This document shows positions 35,806 through 44,308 of a stretch of DNA of 64,000 nucleotides, piece after piece. The notes beneath the pieces are model-generated. The model saw only the letters and a list, made by a program, of their open reading frames with translations. It ran no database searches and was not told the DNA's origin. A program made the position numbers and the translations under genes. The DNA comes from Halodesulfovibrio sp. GTDB lineage: Bacteria > Desulfobacterota > Desulfovibrionia > Desulfovibrionales > Desulfovibrionaceae. The stretch covers positions 1-64,000 of the forward strand of contig NZ_JADMLB010000040.1 in NCBI RefSeq assembly GCF_015482765.1, read 5' to 3'. Each line of letters starts with the position of its first letter. The stretch's first letter is position 1.

Positions 35806-37527
35806 CTACCCTGTCGTCGATATCATCGCAGTAAGGCTGCTTTGTAAATTTGTATAGTATGCAAGCTTCCCATCAAGCACTGAATATTTACGACGCAAGT
35901 CCGCTTCTTTTTTAGCTAACCGCTCTTCCTGATTATAAATATCATTTTCCAGTTTTGTTGCAGTTGAACTATATGTCTCAGAAAGCGTTGTAAGAGTTCC
36001 GTCTTCAGCATTCGTCCATGAATCCAACGCATCTTGCAGCTGAGGAACAACCCCTTCCTTTACACGCAGGTCAGCAGCATGTTTACCATCAGACAAATCT
36101 GAAATTTCAATAACCATACCTGCTGCCGGAGTTCCCGCCGCAGCGGTAATCACATTTCCGTCGATACTGGCAGGCTCCCCGTTAAACGTTGCGGAAACCA
36201 CCTCTCCGTCCACAACGGTATATTCAAACTCGTAGGCACCGGGAGCAGTAATGCCATCAATGGTAGACGTTACCTGAACGCCTCTGGTGTCGCTAATTCC
36301 AGAGTTTGCACAGCCAAGTAATTCAGCAACTGCGTAGGGATCGTCCTCTAAAATTTCATCAAGCTCTTCTTCATTAATTAAAAGCTGACCAAATGTTTCA
36401 GAACCTTCATTCGTATCTGTATAAAGACCTAGCTGGGACAGAGCATTATAGCTATCATACTCTCCGCTGAACCCTACAACCGACATCGACAACTGACTTT
36501 TGAGATCGTTATACACCATATCCATTGAATTACTATCAATAGTGTATGCTTCCATCTTTTCACCAGTATCTTCATCTTCCACATACGTAACAATTCTGCC
36601 GCTAAGAACTTGAATATCATAAATCAACGTATTCACCTGCTCTACAAAGGACTCAATATTTTCCTTTGTCACTTCTGTATCGCAAGAAATAGTTAAGTTA
36701 ACAGGCCCTTCTGTAACGTCTGAAAGAGTCAGTTCCAAACCGGGAACAACATCGTCTACTGTATTAGATTCACGCTCCATCCAAGAATCCGGATCTGAAG
36801 GAAAGCCATCAATTTTGATCTGTGCATTTTGAGCAGTTCGAACGTTTTCAAATTCTGCGGTTGTATAGCCTGTAAGCGTTGTTGTATCGGAAAGGGTAAT
36901 AGCATGGTCTGCACCGGTATCTTTACTCGAAAGCCTGAAGTACAACGTATCCCCATCGGATAAGAGATCCGCATTGACCAGATCACGAGCTACAGGATCA
37001 TTATTGATCATGTCTACAAGCTGCTGGGCTGTTGTATTTGCAGGAACTTCAATAGTAATTTCTTCACCGTCACATTCAAAAGCAAACACAGCGTCGACGT
37101 CAGTCACGACATCTGTCGGTTCTGAATACGATATTCCAGAATTAACCCACACATCATTCTGTGCCAGCTGGTTCACTTCAATAGTATGACTTCCCTCTTG
37201 TATATCCCCTGTAACCTTCCCGGACACACTCTCATTGGAGGATGTCACAGACATGGCCAAAAACTCACTCATAGAATTCATATCATCGAGTGTCTTATCA
37301 AGTTCACCCATTGATGTAACAAGATCATTCAGTAACGACTGGCATGCTTCTGTTTCAGCAAGTTGAGCTTCATATTTTTTCTTGGCAAAGCTTTCTGCTT
37401 CTATCTGAGCATCAATAATCTCATTAAAATCTGTGCCGTTACCAAGACCGGTAAAGTTTACAGCACCTGATGAGGTAGCAGGTGTATACGCCGTAACATC
37501 GGAAGATACAGAAGAAATATATGACAT
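35806..37527 (-). CDS. fliD: flagellar filament cap protein FliD
   Basis: A 573-residue hook-associated protein 2. The N-terminus has the FliD signature VNFTGLGNGTDFNEIIDAQIEAE, followed by the D0/D1 coiled region; the C-terminal 90 residues (LQDALDSWTNAEDG...LRRKYSVLDGKLAYYTNLQSSL) form the matching helix pair that assembles in the filament tip. The middle holds extended D2-D3 domains rich in Asp/Thr. FliD caps the growing filament and inserts flagellin. It is the last gene of the hook/filament operon, nine bases after flgL. Confidence 0.93.
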   Translation of the reverse strand: MSYISSVSSDVTAYTPATSSGAVNFTGLGNGTDFNEIIDAQIEAESFAKKKYEAQLAETEACQSLLNDLVTSMGELDKTLDDMNSMSEFLAMSVTSSNESVSGKVTGDIQEGSHTIEVNQLAQNDVWVNSGISYSEPTDVVTDVDAVFAFECDGEEITIEVPANTTAQQLVDMINNDPVARDLVNADLLSDGDTLYFRLSSKDTGADHAITLSDTTTLTGYTTAEFENVRTAQNAQIKIDGFPSDPDSWMERESNTVDDVVPGLELTLSDVTEGPVNLTISCDTEVTKENIESFVEQVNTLIYDIQVLSGRIVTYVEDEDTGEKMEAYTIDSNSMDMVYNDLKSQLSMSVVGFSGEYDSYNALSQLGLYTDTNEGSETFGQLLINEEELDEILEDDPYAVAELLGCANSGISDTRGVQVTSTIDGITAPGAYEFEYTVVDGEVVSATFNGEPASIDGNVITAAAGTPAAGMVIEISDLSDGKHAADLRVKEGVVPQLQDALDSWTNAEDGTLTTLSETYSSTATKLENDIYNQEERLAKKEADLRRKYSVLDGKLAYYTNLQSSLTAMISTTG

Positions 37528-37536
37528 GGGAACCTC

Positions 37537-38733
37537 TTACAGGTAACTGAGAAGGTTAAGCTTAAATACGTTCGAAGTTGTCGACAGAACAGCTTGATAT
37601 ACGTACTCCGCTTGAGCCATCTCAACTGAAAGCTGTGTCGCATCAGCATCTTCAACGGAGCTGATCTGAGAAATACTTCTATCTTTTGTTATACCTATCG
37701 CAATAGCTGTATTCTGCGCAGTATTCTGCCTTGCACCAACACCGGCAGCCTCTTGCAATAGTTGCTCATAAGCCTCGTTGATTGTGTCCAGACACGATGC
37801 AACACCATCGGTATTCCCTGTTTCCATATAGGCTACAAGGTCACCCATTGCTTCAAACAAATTCGGCTCAGGATACGGCTCTCCGGTAGAAGGATCTACT
37901 CCTCCAAAGATATCTGACCCGTTAGAGGTCACATCAAGACTTGTATCCTCACCAATTGCGAGAGACAGCTCCTGTTCACTTCCCGTGTATTCGTATGCAG
38001 GTCTGATATATAAATTAGTGCCTTCTCCGCTTCCATCTTCTTCAGTAACTACAGTACCGGCAGCAAGAGTAATTGAAACATCACCTGCCACCAGCTCTGT
38101 ATCACCAGCAGCCAATGTAGCAGTTACCCATGTGTCACCACCGTCTACAGAATACTGATACTCAAGGTCATCCGGGCCACCAATGGTGCCGGAACCCGTC
38201 ATCTGAATATAAACAGTTTCCGGAGCCTTTCCTTCAATCGATACCACATCTGCATGTGTCATTGTCGGATCATCAATGGTGACACCAAGGGTCTTTTCAT
38301 AGGCACTATTTTCTATATCGTTTCCAGCAAATAAGTATGCTTCACCAAGCTTGGTATTGCTGACCTGATAAATAGAATCCATCACCTGTTTCAACTCAAC
38401 AGCCATGGCCTCCATCTGCTCTTTTGTATACGTCTCTGTAGCACCCTGCTCTGCGAGCTCACTTACTTTCATAATAAGCTCACTTGCCTGCTGCAATGCA
38501 CCGTCAGCAGTCCCAAGGTAGTTTCCTCCGAGCGTGCAGTTTTCTTCATAGGTCAACAATGTTGCAGAATATGCTCGCAACTGCATGCTTAAGGCGGCAC
38601 CGGATGGATCATCAGAAGGCGCATTCAACTTCTTCTGAGTACTGGTCATCATCTGTAATTCCATCACACTGCTCAGAGATTTATTAATCTGCTGCAATGA
38701 TGAGGTGTATATCTGGGATGTAGCAATTCTCAT
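37537..38733 (-). CDS. flgL: flagellar hook-filament junction protein FlgL
   Basis: A 398-residue protein. The N-terminus (MRIATSQIYTSSLQQINKSL) and the segment LNAPSDDPSGAALSMQLR are the flagellin-like helix typical of FlgL (HAP3), and the C-terminal helix DRSISQISSVEDADATQLSV...AYQAVLSTTSN completes it. The middle has an inserted beta-rich domain. FlgL forms the second hook-filament junction layer between FlgK and flagellin. It follows flgK by nine bases. Confidence 0.92.
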   Translation of the reverse strand: MRIATSQIYTSSLQQINKSLSSVMELQMMTSTQKKLNAPSDDPSGAALSMQLRAYSATLLTYEENCTLGGNYLGTADGALQQASELIMKVSELAEQGATETYTKEQMEAMAVELKQVMDSIYQVSNTKLGEAYLFAGNDIENSAYEKTLGVTIDDPTMTHADVVSIEGKAPETVYIQMTGSGTIGGPDDLEYQYSVDGGDTWVTATLAAGDTELVAGDVSITLAAGTVVTEEDGSGEGTNLYIRPAYEYTGSEQELSLAIGEDTSLDVTSNGSDIFGGVDPSTGEPYPEPNLFEAMGDLVAYMETGNTDGVASCLDTINEAYEQLLQEAAGVGARQNTAQNTAIAIGITKDRSISQISSVEDADATQLSVEMAQAEYVYQAVLSTTSNVFKLNLLSYL

Positions 38734-38742
38734 AACGGCCTC

Positions 38743-40755
38743 CTAAAGCATGTTCAGCACTTCATCGAGCATATCGCGTGCTGTAGTAATAACCTTTGCA
38801 CATGCTTCGTACTGCTGTTGGTATTTAATAAGGTTTATCTGCTCCTCATCTACGTTCACACCATTGGAAGAAAGCTGATAATCGTAATAGTACTGGTTGG
38901 AACCCTGAGCATATGCCTGATTCTGTTCCGCAAGCATCACACCTGCACCGACATCCGCGACTATCATGCTTGAAAAGCTTGAGAGCGAGTCGTTAAAGGT
39001 CACATTCCCGACGGTAATGGAGACATTTTTTTCCGCCAGTGCTGCCAGAAGCGTTGCTGTGGTGTTATCTCCACTGACAACAGAACCGTCTTCCGCAACT
39101 GCTCCTGCATTAATATGCTGCGGGTTATTGGCCACGTAACTGTTCACGGCAATGGTTTCAGCAGAAGTTCCGGTAAAAAACGTATTCAGCCCAAGCCCTG
39201 CCATAAGGTTTGCATCATCTTGCGCCACCTCAAAGGAAAGACCGGTTGCAGAAGCCATTTCCAGTGTCCCGTCAGCGGAAATAGAAGCTGTCAAATCACC
39301 ACCGGATGCAGCATTGATTTTTGCTGCTATGTCTTCAAGAGAATCTGTAGCCGGATCAACGGTAATGGATACGGTTGAAGCAACAGAGCCGTCATCATTA
39401 TATAGAACGTACTCTACATCACCCGCTTCAAGCTTATCCCCGTAAAACAACCCGCTTTCTGCCAAAGGAAGCGTTGCGTCTTTTACTGCATACGATCCGG
39501 AAAGACTGGTATGATGTTCAAGGCCTGCGCCTTTTGAATGCGCAAGGTTTGTTTCCCAAATAAGTGACTCTGCAAGCCCGTCCAACGCATCCATTGTCGG
39601 CATCACAGAATCATCACGTGTAAGGAACAGTCCGGCGATAGACCCTGAAGCGGCTCTGTCTGAGGCTAGAGAATTCTGCCCGTCGGATAACGGAGTAATA
39701 TTCAAAAATGTTCCGTCACCGTTTTCAAGATACAAGCCGGATTTGGGAGTAACAAAATGCCTGTCTCCGGCGGCATGACTGCCGGATGATGTGTCAAACC
39801 AGATATCAACACCTGCTATGTTCTCCGGATTATCCGCATCTCCTGCTTCATAAACAACGGGATTTCCACTTTCATCCGTGATCCATGTTTTGCCGCCATC
39901 AAGGGAAGCGTAATAGTGCGTGTCATCAATGAACTCGACCATTATCTCTTCACTTGATTCTCCGCTGAACTGAATATTACCGTCATAGGTAGAGGACGGC
40001 ATTAAAGACTGACGGGATTGTGGCGGCTGATGAGAAAGATGATGTGTTTCCTGTCCCTCAACAAGCGAGTAACGCCCTTCAGCCAGCACAGTTGCAGTAC
40101 CGTCCACCTGATATTCTACAGTAACATTTACATAGGTTGAAAGCTGTCTGATAGCCTGATCTCGAGCATCCACGGCCTGATTATCAGTCGGATTCGCCGC
40201 AACCTGTGCATTTAAAGCTGCGATCTGGTCTATCAGTGAATTTGCTTCCACAACCTGTGCGGAAATTTCCTGATCAATGGAATCATAAATCTTTTCCATT
40301 TGCGCATAGGTATCATTATATGTAGATGCTATTCCCTGCGCAGTACTCAACACCTCTTCCCATGCCCCAGGTTGTGTCGGGTCACCTGCAAGAGTGTTCC
40401 AAGCACCAAAAAAACCGCTCAAAGCTGCGTTCAGACCTGTCGTATCAGACTGACCGAGCGTACTCTCCAGTTGCATCTGGTAAATCAATTGCTGATTGTA
40501 CTTTGAGGCATCTGAGGATGTTGCAAGGTACTGTTGCTCCACAAAGTAGTTCATGGAAGCAGTAATACCCGCAATTTCCGCGCCGGTTCCAAGCGTCAGC
40601 CCTCCGGACTGAACTGTGCCAGAAGTTTGATAGATGGGGCTTTGCTTCTTATAGCCCGGAACATCAGCATTTGAGATATTGTTTGTAGTAACATTGACGC
40701 TGGTCTGCGAATTCATCATACCGTTCAGACCAGTATTGTAGATAGCATTAATCAT
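38743..40755 (-). CDS. flgK: flagellar hook-associated protein FlgK
   Basis: A 670-residue HAP1. The N-terminus TGLNGMMNSQTSVNVTTNNI with SNADVPGYKKQ is the conserved rod/hook-type signature, and the C-terminus (NVDEEQINLIKYQQQYEACAKV..MLDEVLNML) is the matching axial helix. It is longer than the E. coli protein (547 aa) because of central inserted domains, which is common in Desulfovibrio. It forms the first junction layer between hook and filament, downstream of flgE in the operon. Confidence 0.94.
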   Translation of the reverse strand: MINAIYNTGLNGMMNSQTSVNVTTNNISNADVPGYKKQSPIYQTSGTVQSGGLTLGTGAEIAGITASMNYFVEQQYLATSSDASKYNQQLIYQMQLESTLGQSDTTGLNAALSGFFGAWNTLAGDPTQPGAWEEVLSTAQGIASTYNDTYAQMEKIYDSIDQEISAQVVEANSLIDQIAALNAQVAANPTDNQAVDARDQAIRQLSTYVNVTVEYQVDGTATVLAEGRYSLVEGQETHHLSHQPPQSRQSLMPSSTYDGNIQFSGESSEEIMVEFIDDTHYYASLDGGKTWITDESGNPVVYEAGDADNPENIAGVDIWFDTSSGSHAAGDRHFVTPKSGLYLENGDGTFLNITPLSDGQNSLASDRAASGSIAGLFLTRDDSVMPTMDALDGLAESLIWETNLAHSKGAGLEHHTSLSGSYAVKDATLPLAESGLFYGDKLEAGDVEYVLYNDDGSVASTVSITVDPATDSLEDIAAKINAASGGDLTASISADGTLEMASATGLSFEVAQDDANLMAGLGLNTFFTGTSAETIAVNSYVANNPQHINAGAVAEDGSVVSGDNTTATLLAALAEKNVSITVGNVTFNDSLSSFSSMIVADVGAGVMLAEQNQAYAQGSNQYYYDYQLSSNGVNVDEEQINLIKYQQQYEACAKVITTARDMLDEVLNML

Positions 40756-40778
40756 ACGTCCTCCTCAGGTAACGAAAG

Positions 40779-42380
40779 CTAGTTCCGCTTCAGATTAATC
40801 GCTGTCTGCAATAATGTATCTGCAGTTGTAATAACCTTACTGTTGGCCTGATAAGCAGATTGCAAAATGATGAGGTTGGTCATTTCCTGAGCCATGTCCA
40901 CATTGGAAATTTCCAGGGTGTTGGACAAAATGCCACCCAGACCACCTACTCCCGGAATACCGACAATCGCCTCACCGGACTCTGCTGTAGCAAGAAACTT
41001 GTTGCCGCCCTGCGCGCTTAAACCGTCTTCATTGGCAAAATCTGCAATGGCCACGTTATATAGTTCAATGGTCTGCCCGTTTGAGTACTCGCCAATGATT
41101 GTACCGGATTGATCGACGGTAATGTTTTGCAGTGTTCCAGTCGGAAAACCATCCTGATATAATCCGAGGGTGGCAGAGCTGGATTCATATGAGGTTGTGG
41201 CTGAATAGTTTACGTATGGATCGTTAAAACCGGGGAGTTCTGTGTAATCAACGTCAGCACCGGCATTTTGCAAATCAGCCAATGTCATTGCGCCATCACC
41301 GTCATTATCCACAGCTCCGCTCCAGCCGTTTCCGGTATCATGGTCTTTATTCACCATACCGAAGTTCATAGCAATTTGCTGATTTTCAGCACCACCGGAG
41401 AAATTTGCTTCCATGACAGGGACACCGTCTGAATCAAACTCTGCAAGCGTCCAGTTCGCAGGATCTTTTCCATCAAAACCTGCTCCGGTTGATGCCACCG
41501 GAGTATACGCAGACATTGAGGTCATAGTACCGGAAGGAGAAAACGTCATAGTACCTGCCATCAACAAACCCGCAGAGCTTGTTCCGGCAAAGCCTTCACG
41601 CATATCTTCTGATGGGTTACTGGCGATAGTGTACTCCCAAACAGTATGCCCGTCCGCATCAACAGAAACTGGGTCCATATATACTGTTACTTCGTGAGTA
41701 CCGCCCGCCTCATCATAGACTGTGATGGTAGACTGGTATTCATAGCGGCTCTGATCCAGCGGCGGGGAAGCAGTGCCGTCATACATATCGAATAACGCAG
41801 TATATGCGCAGCTTGTTGTATCATCTGTCGGATCGCCAGGTGTTCCATTGTCATCAACAGTCGCAGTACTGTTATCCTCAGCAGAAGCATTAAGGTTCAA
41901 TGACATCTGAATACTGTCTGTAGCCTTAGGCGGAGACTGAGAATCATCAATTTGAATATCACCGATTGCACCAGTCGGGCTGCCTTCATCCATTGCCCAG
42001 CCTTGAACTCTGTTTCCCTCTGGATCAACGAGGTACCCTTGAGCATCGAGATCAAAGTTACCGGCGCGGGTGTAGTACAGCGCTCCATTGTTAGGGTCCT
42101 GAATCATGAAATATCCGTCACCGGAAATTGCCATGTCTGTACTTGATCCTGTTGACTGATATGAACCTTGAGAGAAATCTGTATCAATGTTGGCGACAGA
42201 AGTACCGTTACCGGTCTGGCCTGCATTCACAGTTTCATAAAAAACATCCTGAAAAATGACACTGGAGCTTTTGAAGCCAACAGTGCCGGAGTTTGCAAGG
42301 TTGTTACTGACTACAAGTGTAGCCTGACTCTGCGCCTGCAATCCTGAAATACCGTTATACATAGAACCTGTGATACTCAT
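40779..42380 (-). CDS. flgE: flagellar hook protein FlgE
   Basis: A 533-residue hook subunit. MSITGSMYNGISGLQAQSQA, VVSNNLANSGTVGFKSS and STDMAISGDGYFMI are the N-terminal FlgE/FlgG-family landmarks; LSNTLEISNVDMAQEMTNLI with the last helix (AYQANSKVITTADTLLQTAI) closes the axial core. The variable middle contains a FlgE D1/D2 beta-rich domain with many Gly/Asp/Thr. Its ATG overlaps the flgD stop (TAATG), so the two are coupled. It polymerises into the hook under FlgD. Confidence 0.94.
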   Translation of the reverse strand: MSITGSMYNGISGLQAQSQATLVVSNNLANSGTVGFKSSSVIFQDVFYETVNAGQTGNGTSVANIDTDFSQGSYQSTGSSTDMAISGDGYFMIQDPNNGALYYTRAGNFDLDAQGYLVDPEGNRVQGWAMDEGSPTGAIGDIQIDDSQSPPKATDSIQMSLNLNASAEDNSTATVDDNGTPGDPTDDTTSCAYTALFDMYDGTASPPLDQSRYEYQSTITVYDEAGGTHEVTVYMDPVSVDADGHTVWEYTIASNPSEDMREGFAGTSSAGLLMAGTMTFSPSGTMTSMSAYTPVASTGAGFDGKDPANWTLAEFDSDGVPVMEANFSGGAENQQIAMNFGMVNKDHDTGNGWSGAVDNDGDGAMTLADLQNAGADVDYTELPGFNDPYVNYSATTSYESSSATLGLYQDGFPTGTLQNITVDQSGTIIGEYSNGQTIELYNVAIADFANEDGLSAQGGNKFLATAESGEAIVGIPGVGGLGGILSNTLEISNVDMAQEMTNLIILQSAYQANSKVITTADTLLQTAINLKRN

Positions 42381-43054
42381 TACGCGTCCTCCTCACCAAG
42401 ACCTACAGAAAAGATATCTGTGTATTTTACTACAGTCCCATTTTTCAGGGTAAACAAAGCTCCATCAGCACCGTTGGTAACAGAGACAACTGTATCGTTA
42501 ATAGTTGTAGTTGCCCCTACCTCCTTACCATTCGCATCCGTGGCACGTATCTCGACAGTGTAGTTACCGTCGGATGCTGATTCACCGGTAAGCAGCTCTC
42601 CATCCCACTCAATTTCCATAGAGCCGGCCTTAATAGCACCAAGATCCTCTGTCGCAACAATATTTCCGGCAGAATCGTAGATATCGACATAAACGGACTC
42701 AGCATCTTCAGCCAGATACATTGTCATATCTGAAGATTCGCCGTCTTCCATCGTCAACGTATTACCGGACACTTCGACATCCCGACCAAGGTATGACACA
42801 GGGTCAACCCTGTTTCCCAAGGCTTCCTCCAGTCCTGCCAATTGATCACTGATACTCTGCACGGCATCCAGCTGTGCAAACATGCAAGTCTGCTCAGTGA
42901 TCTTTTCGGTATCCATAGGATCTGTCGGGTCCTGATACTGGAGCTCAGTTGCCAACAACAGCATGTAGTCAACTTCACCCAAAGTACTGCTGGATGAACT
43001 TTGATAATTAGATGTTGTTGTATCAACATTGGAGTTGATGCTGCTAATGGTCAT
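42380..43054 (-). CDS. flgD: flagellar hook assembly protein FlgD
   Basis: A 224-residue hook-cap protein: an N-terminal FlgD domain with LGEVDYMLLLATELQYQDPT, where the conserved L-x-Q-D-P core occurs as LQYQDPTDPMD, and a C-terminal FlgD Ig-like/Tudor pair (GREVEVSG-type: YLGRDVEVSG, GNYTVEIRATDANG). The start at ATG 43054 has GGGGGA four bases upstream; the longer in-frame ORF would run back through the sigma-factor gene. It overlaps that gene by 11 bases, so translation is likely coupled. FlgD caps the hook during assembly and is lost afterwards. Confidence 0.9.
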   Translation of the reverse strand: MTISSINSNVDTTTSNYQSSSSSTLGEVDYMLLLATELQYQDPTDPMDTEKITEQTCMFAQLDAVQSISDQLAGLEEALGNRVDPVSYLGRDVEVSGNTLTMEDGESSDMTMYLAEDAESVYVDIYDSAGNIVATEDLGAIKAGSMEIEWDGELLTGESASDGNYTVEIRATDANGKEVGATTTINDTVVSVTNGADGALFTLKNGTVVKYTDIFSVGLGEEDA

Positions 43055-43592
43055 GCTTTCCCCCGTAGGAGTCATATTTAGTGTAGTAATTACGTAACCG
43101 CCGTAATGCCTGATGCTTAATGCATCGGACAGCACTTTCCGATAATGACAATAAAGTTGAGGCTTCTTTTGTTGAATAGTCTTTTTCAATAGTAAGAAGT
43201 AAAATTTCCATTTGTCTTTCTGTAAGTAACGTCTTTGGAATATAGTTCTGAACAGTAAAGAAATGTGTTTTTACAGCTACTGAAAAAGTTTCGTCTAATA
43301 TTTCCGTTTTGTGTTTTTGTTGTTTTCGTAAATCATCAATAATAGAAGACTCAACTATTACGTAAATCCAAGATGACAACTTTGCTTTTGCGCTATCGTA
43401 TTTATCAAGATAATTGTTTTTGATAATTTTAAGCGCAACATTTTGAAACACTTCATCTACTATTGTAGAATCGATGCGTGAGTTAAACTTTTTCAAAACC
43501 GCTATGATTGTTCTTTTTATTAATGTTGTATGGTCAACGAAGAAATCATTATAGATATCTGAACTAGATTTATCTCTTATGCATTGTTTCAT
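43044..43592 (-). CDS. ECF-type RNA polymerase sigma factor in the hook operon
   Basis: A 182-residue sigma-70-family protein of ECF size. Region 2 is visible at about residues 20-90 (STIVDEVFQNVALKIIKN, KLSSWIYVIVESSIIDDLRK), with the conserved W-x-Y and D-x-L-R motifs, and region 4 at about 120-170 (LTERQMEILLLTIEKDYSTK, SESAVRCIKHQALRRLRNYY), a helix-turn-helix. Regions 1 and 3 are absent. ATG 43592 has GGAG six bases upstream, better than two earlier in-frame codons. Its end overlaps the flgD start by 11 bases, so it is the first gene of the flagellar operon. The gene is more AT-rich than its neighbours. No anti-sigma gene is adjacent. It may direct its own operon and flagellin transcription. 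Confidence 0.8.
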   Translation of the reverse strand: MKQCIRDKSSSDIYNDFFVDHTTLIKRTIIAVLKKFNSRIDSTIVDEVFQNVALKIIKNNYLDKYDSAKAKLSSWIYVIVESSIIDDLRKQQKHKTEILDETFSVAVKTHFFTVQNYIPKTLLTERQMEILLLTIEKDYSTKEASTLLSLSESAVRCIKHQALRRLRNYYTKYDSYGGKHDH

Positions 43593-44228
43593 CTTGAACT
43601 CCATGCTTACTATTGAGCAACACACATGCCCAACAACATTACGTTTCCGTAAAATTGCACTAAAGTTACAATCACAAGAGCTAAAGGAAATGTTGAGAAA
43701 AACAAAAAGCGATTAAGGTGGGAGATTTTCACTTAAGCTTTCTTTAGATTCAGGCGTTTTTTGGCGTGTTTTTTTCGGAAAAAAGCAGGAAATTTTTGCC
43801 TAGTGGAGGGTTTTACAGTGCAGTTTTATCAGGCGGTAAATATTGCCTAACATTCAAGCGTAAAAATTCAGGGCAAAGGAAAAGGAGGTGGGCAAAGAGT
43901 ACCCTTTCAAGAAATACCATCTGTAAAAGATAGAGGGGTACCAGCGTAAATTCATGGAAGCAGTTGTCCTGCCACTATAAATGAATGATTGAATCAATCT
44001 CTTAAAAAACAAGATCACTCTACAAAAATATCTCAATATAACAGTCCAGTACAAAGACAAACGCAATATTCTAGAGCCCGAAACGAAACACTTGCATTCA
44101 ATCACAAACTGACTAGGCGTTAGCTCACACAAAAGTTAGCTGGCCAATCTTGTAAAAAACCTTTTCTAAAAGAGCTTCCATCACCTTTTATTTTAAGCTG
44201 TACCCAGATGCTGCTTGTTTTGCGCCCA
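43593..44228. other. upstream region of the sigma/flgD operon
   Basis: About 630 bases without a supportable gene. It includes the flagellar motif at 43788-43817 and the palindrome GATTGAATCAATC near 43987. A 92-codon leftward ORF (43854-44132) has no ribosome binding site and no protein character. Confidence 0.3.
43788..43817 (-). promoter_or_regulatory. flagellar motif, copy A
   Basis: Read on the minus strand it begins TGTAAAA, has CTAGG seven bases later, then an A-tract and TTTCC. The 30-base stretch matches copy B (48210-48239) at about 24 positions without gaps and lies about 200 bases upstream of the sigma factor gene. It is a candidate promoter or activator site. Confidence 0.5.
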
Positions 44229-44267
44229 CAAAAAAGCCCCCGATTCCTGCAGGAGAATCGGGGGCTT
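44229..44267 (-). terminator. intrinsic terminator of the second flagellin gene
   Basis: AAGCCCCCGATTC and GAATCGGGGGCTT form a 13-bp stem; leftward reading ends in TTTTTT. It lies about 40 bases past the stop. Confidence 0.92.
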
Positions 44268-44308
44268 GCAGCATGCTGCATGAGCTTGCTGCTTCCAAAT
44301 ATTTCGCG

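Noticed and set aside
43854-44132. Leftward 92-codon ORF upstream of the flagellar operon
   Set aside because: No ribosome binding site, no recognisable protein features, and it lies in an AT-rich regulatory region.
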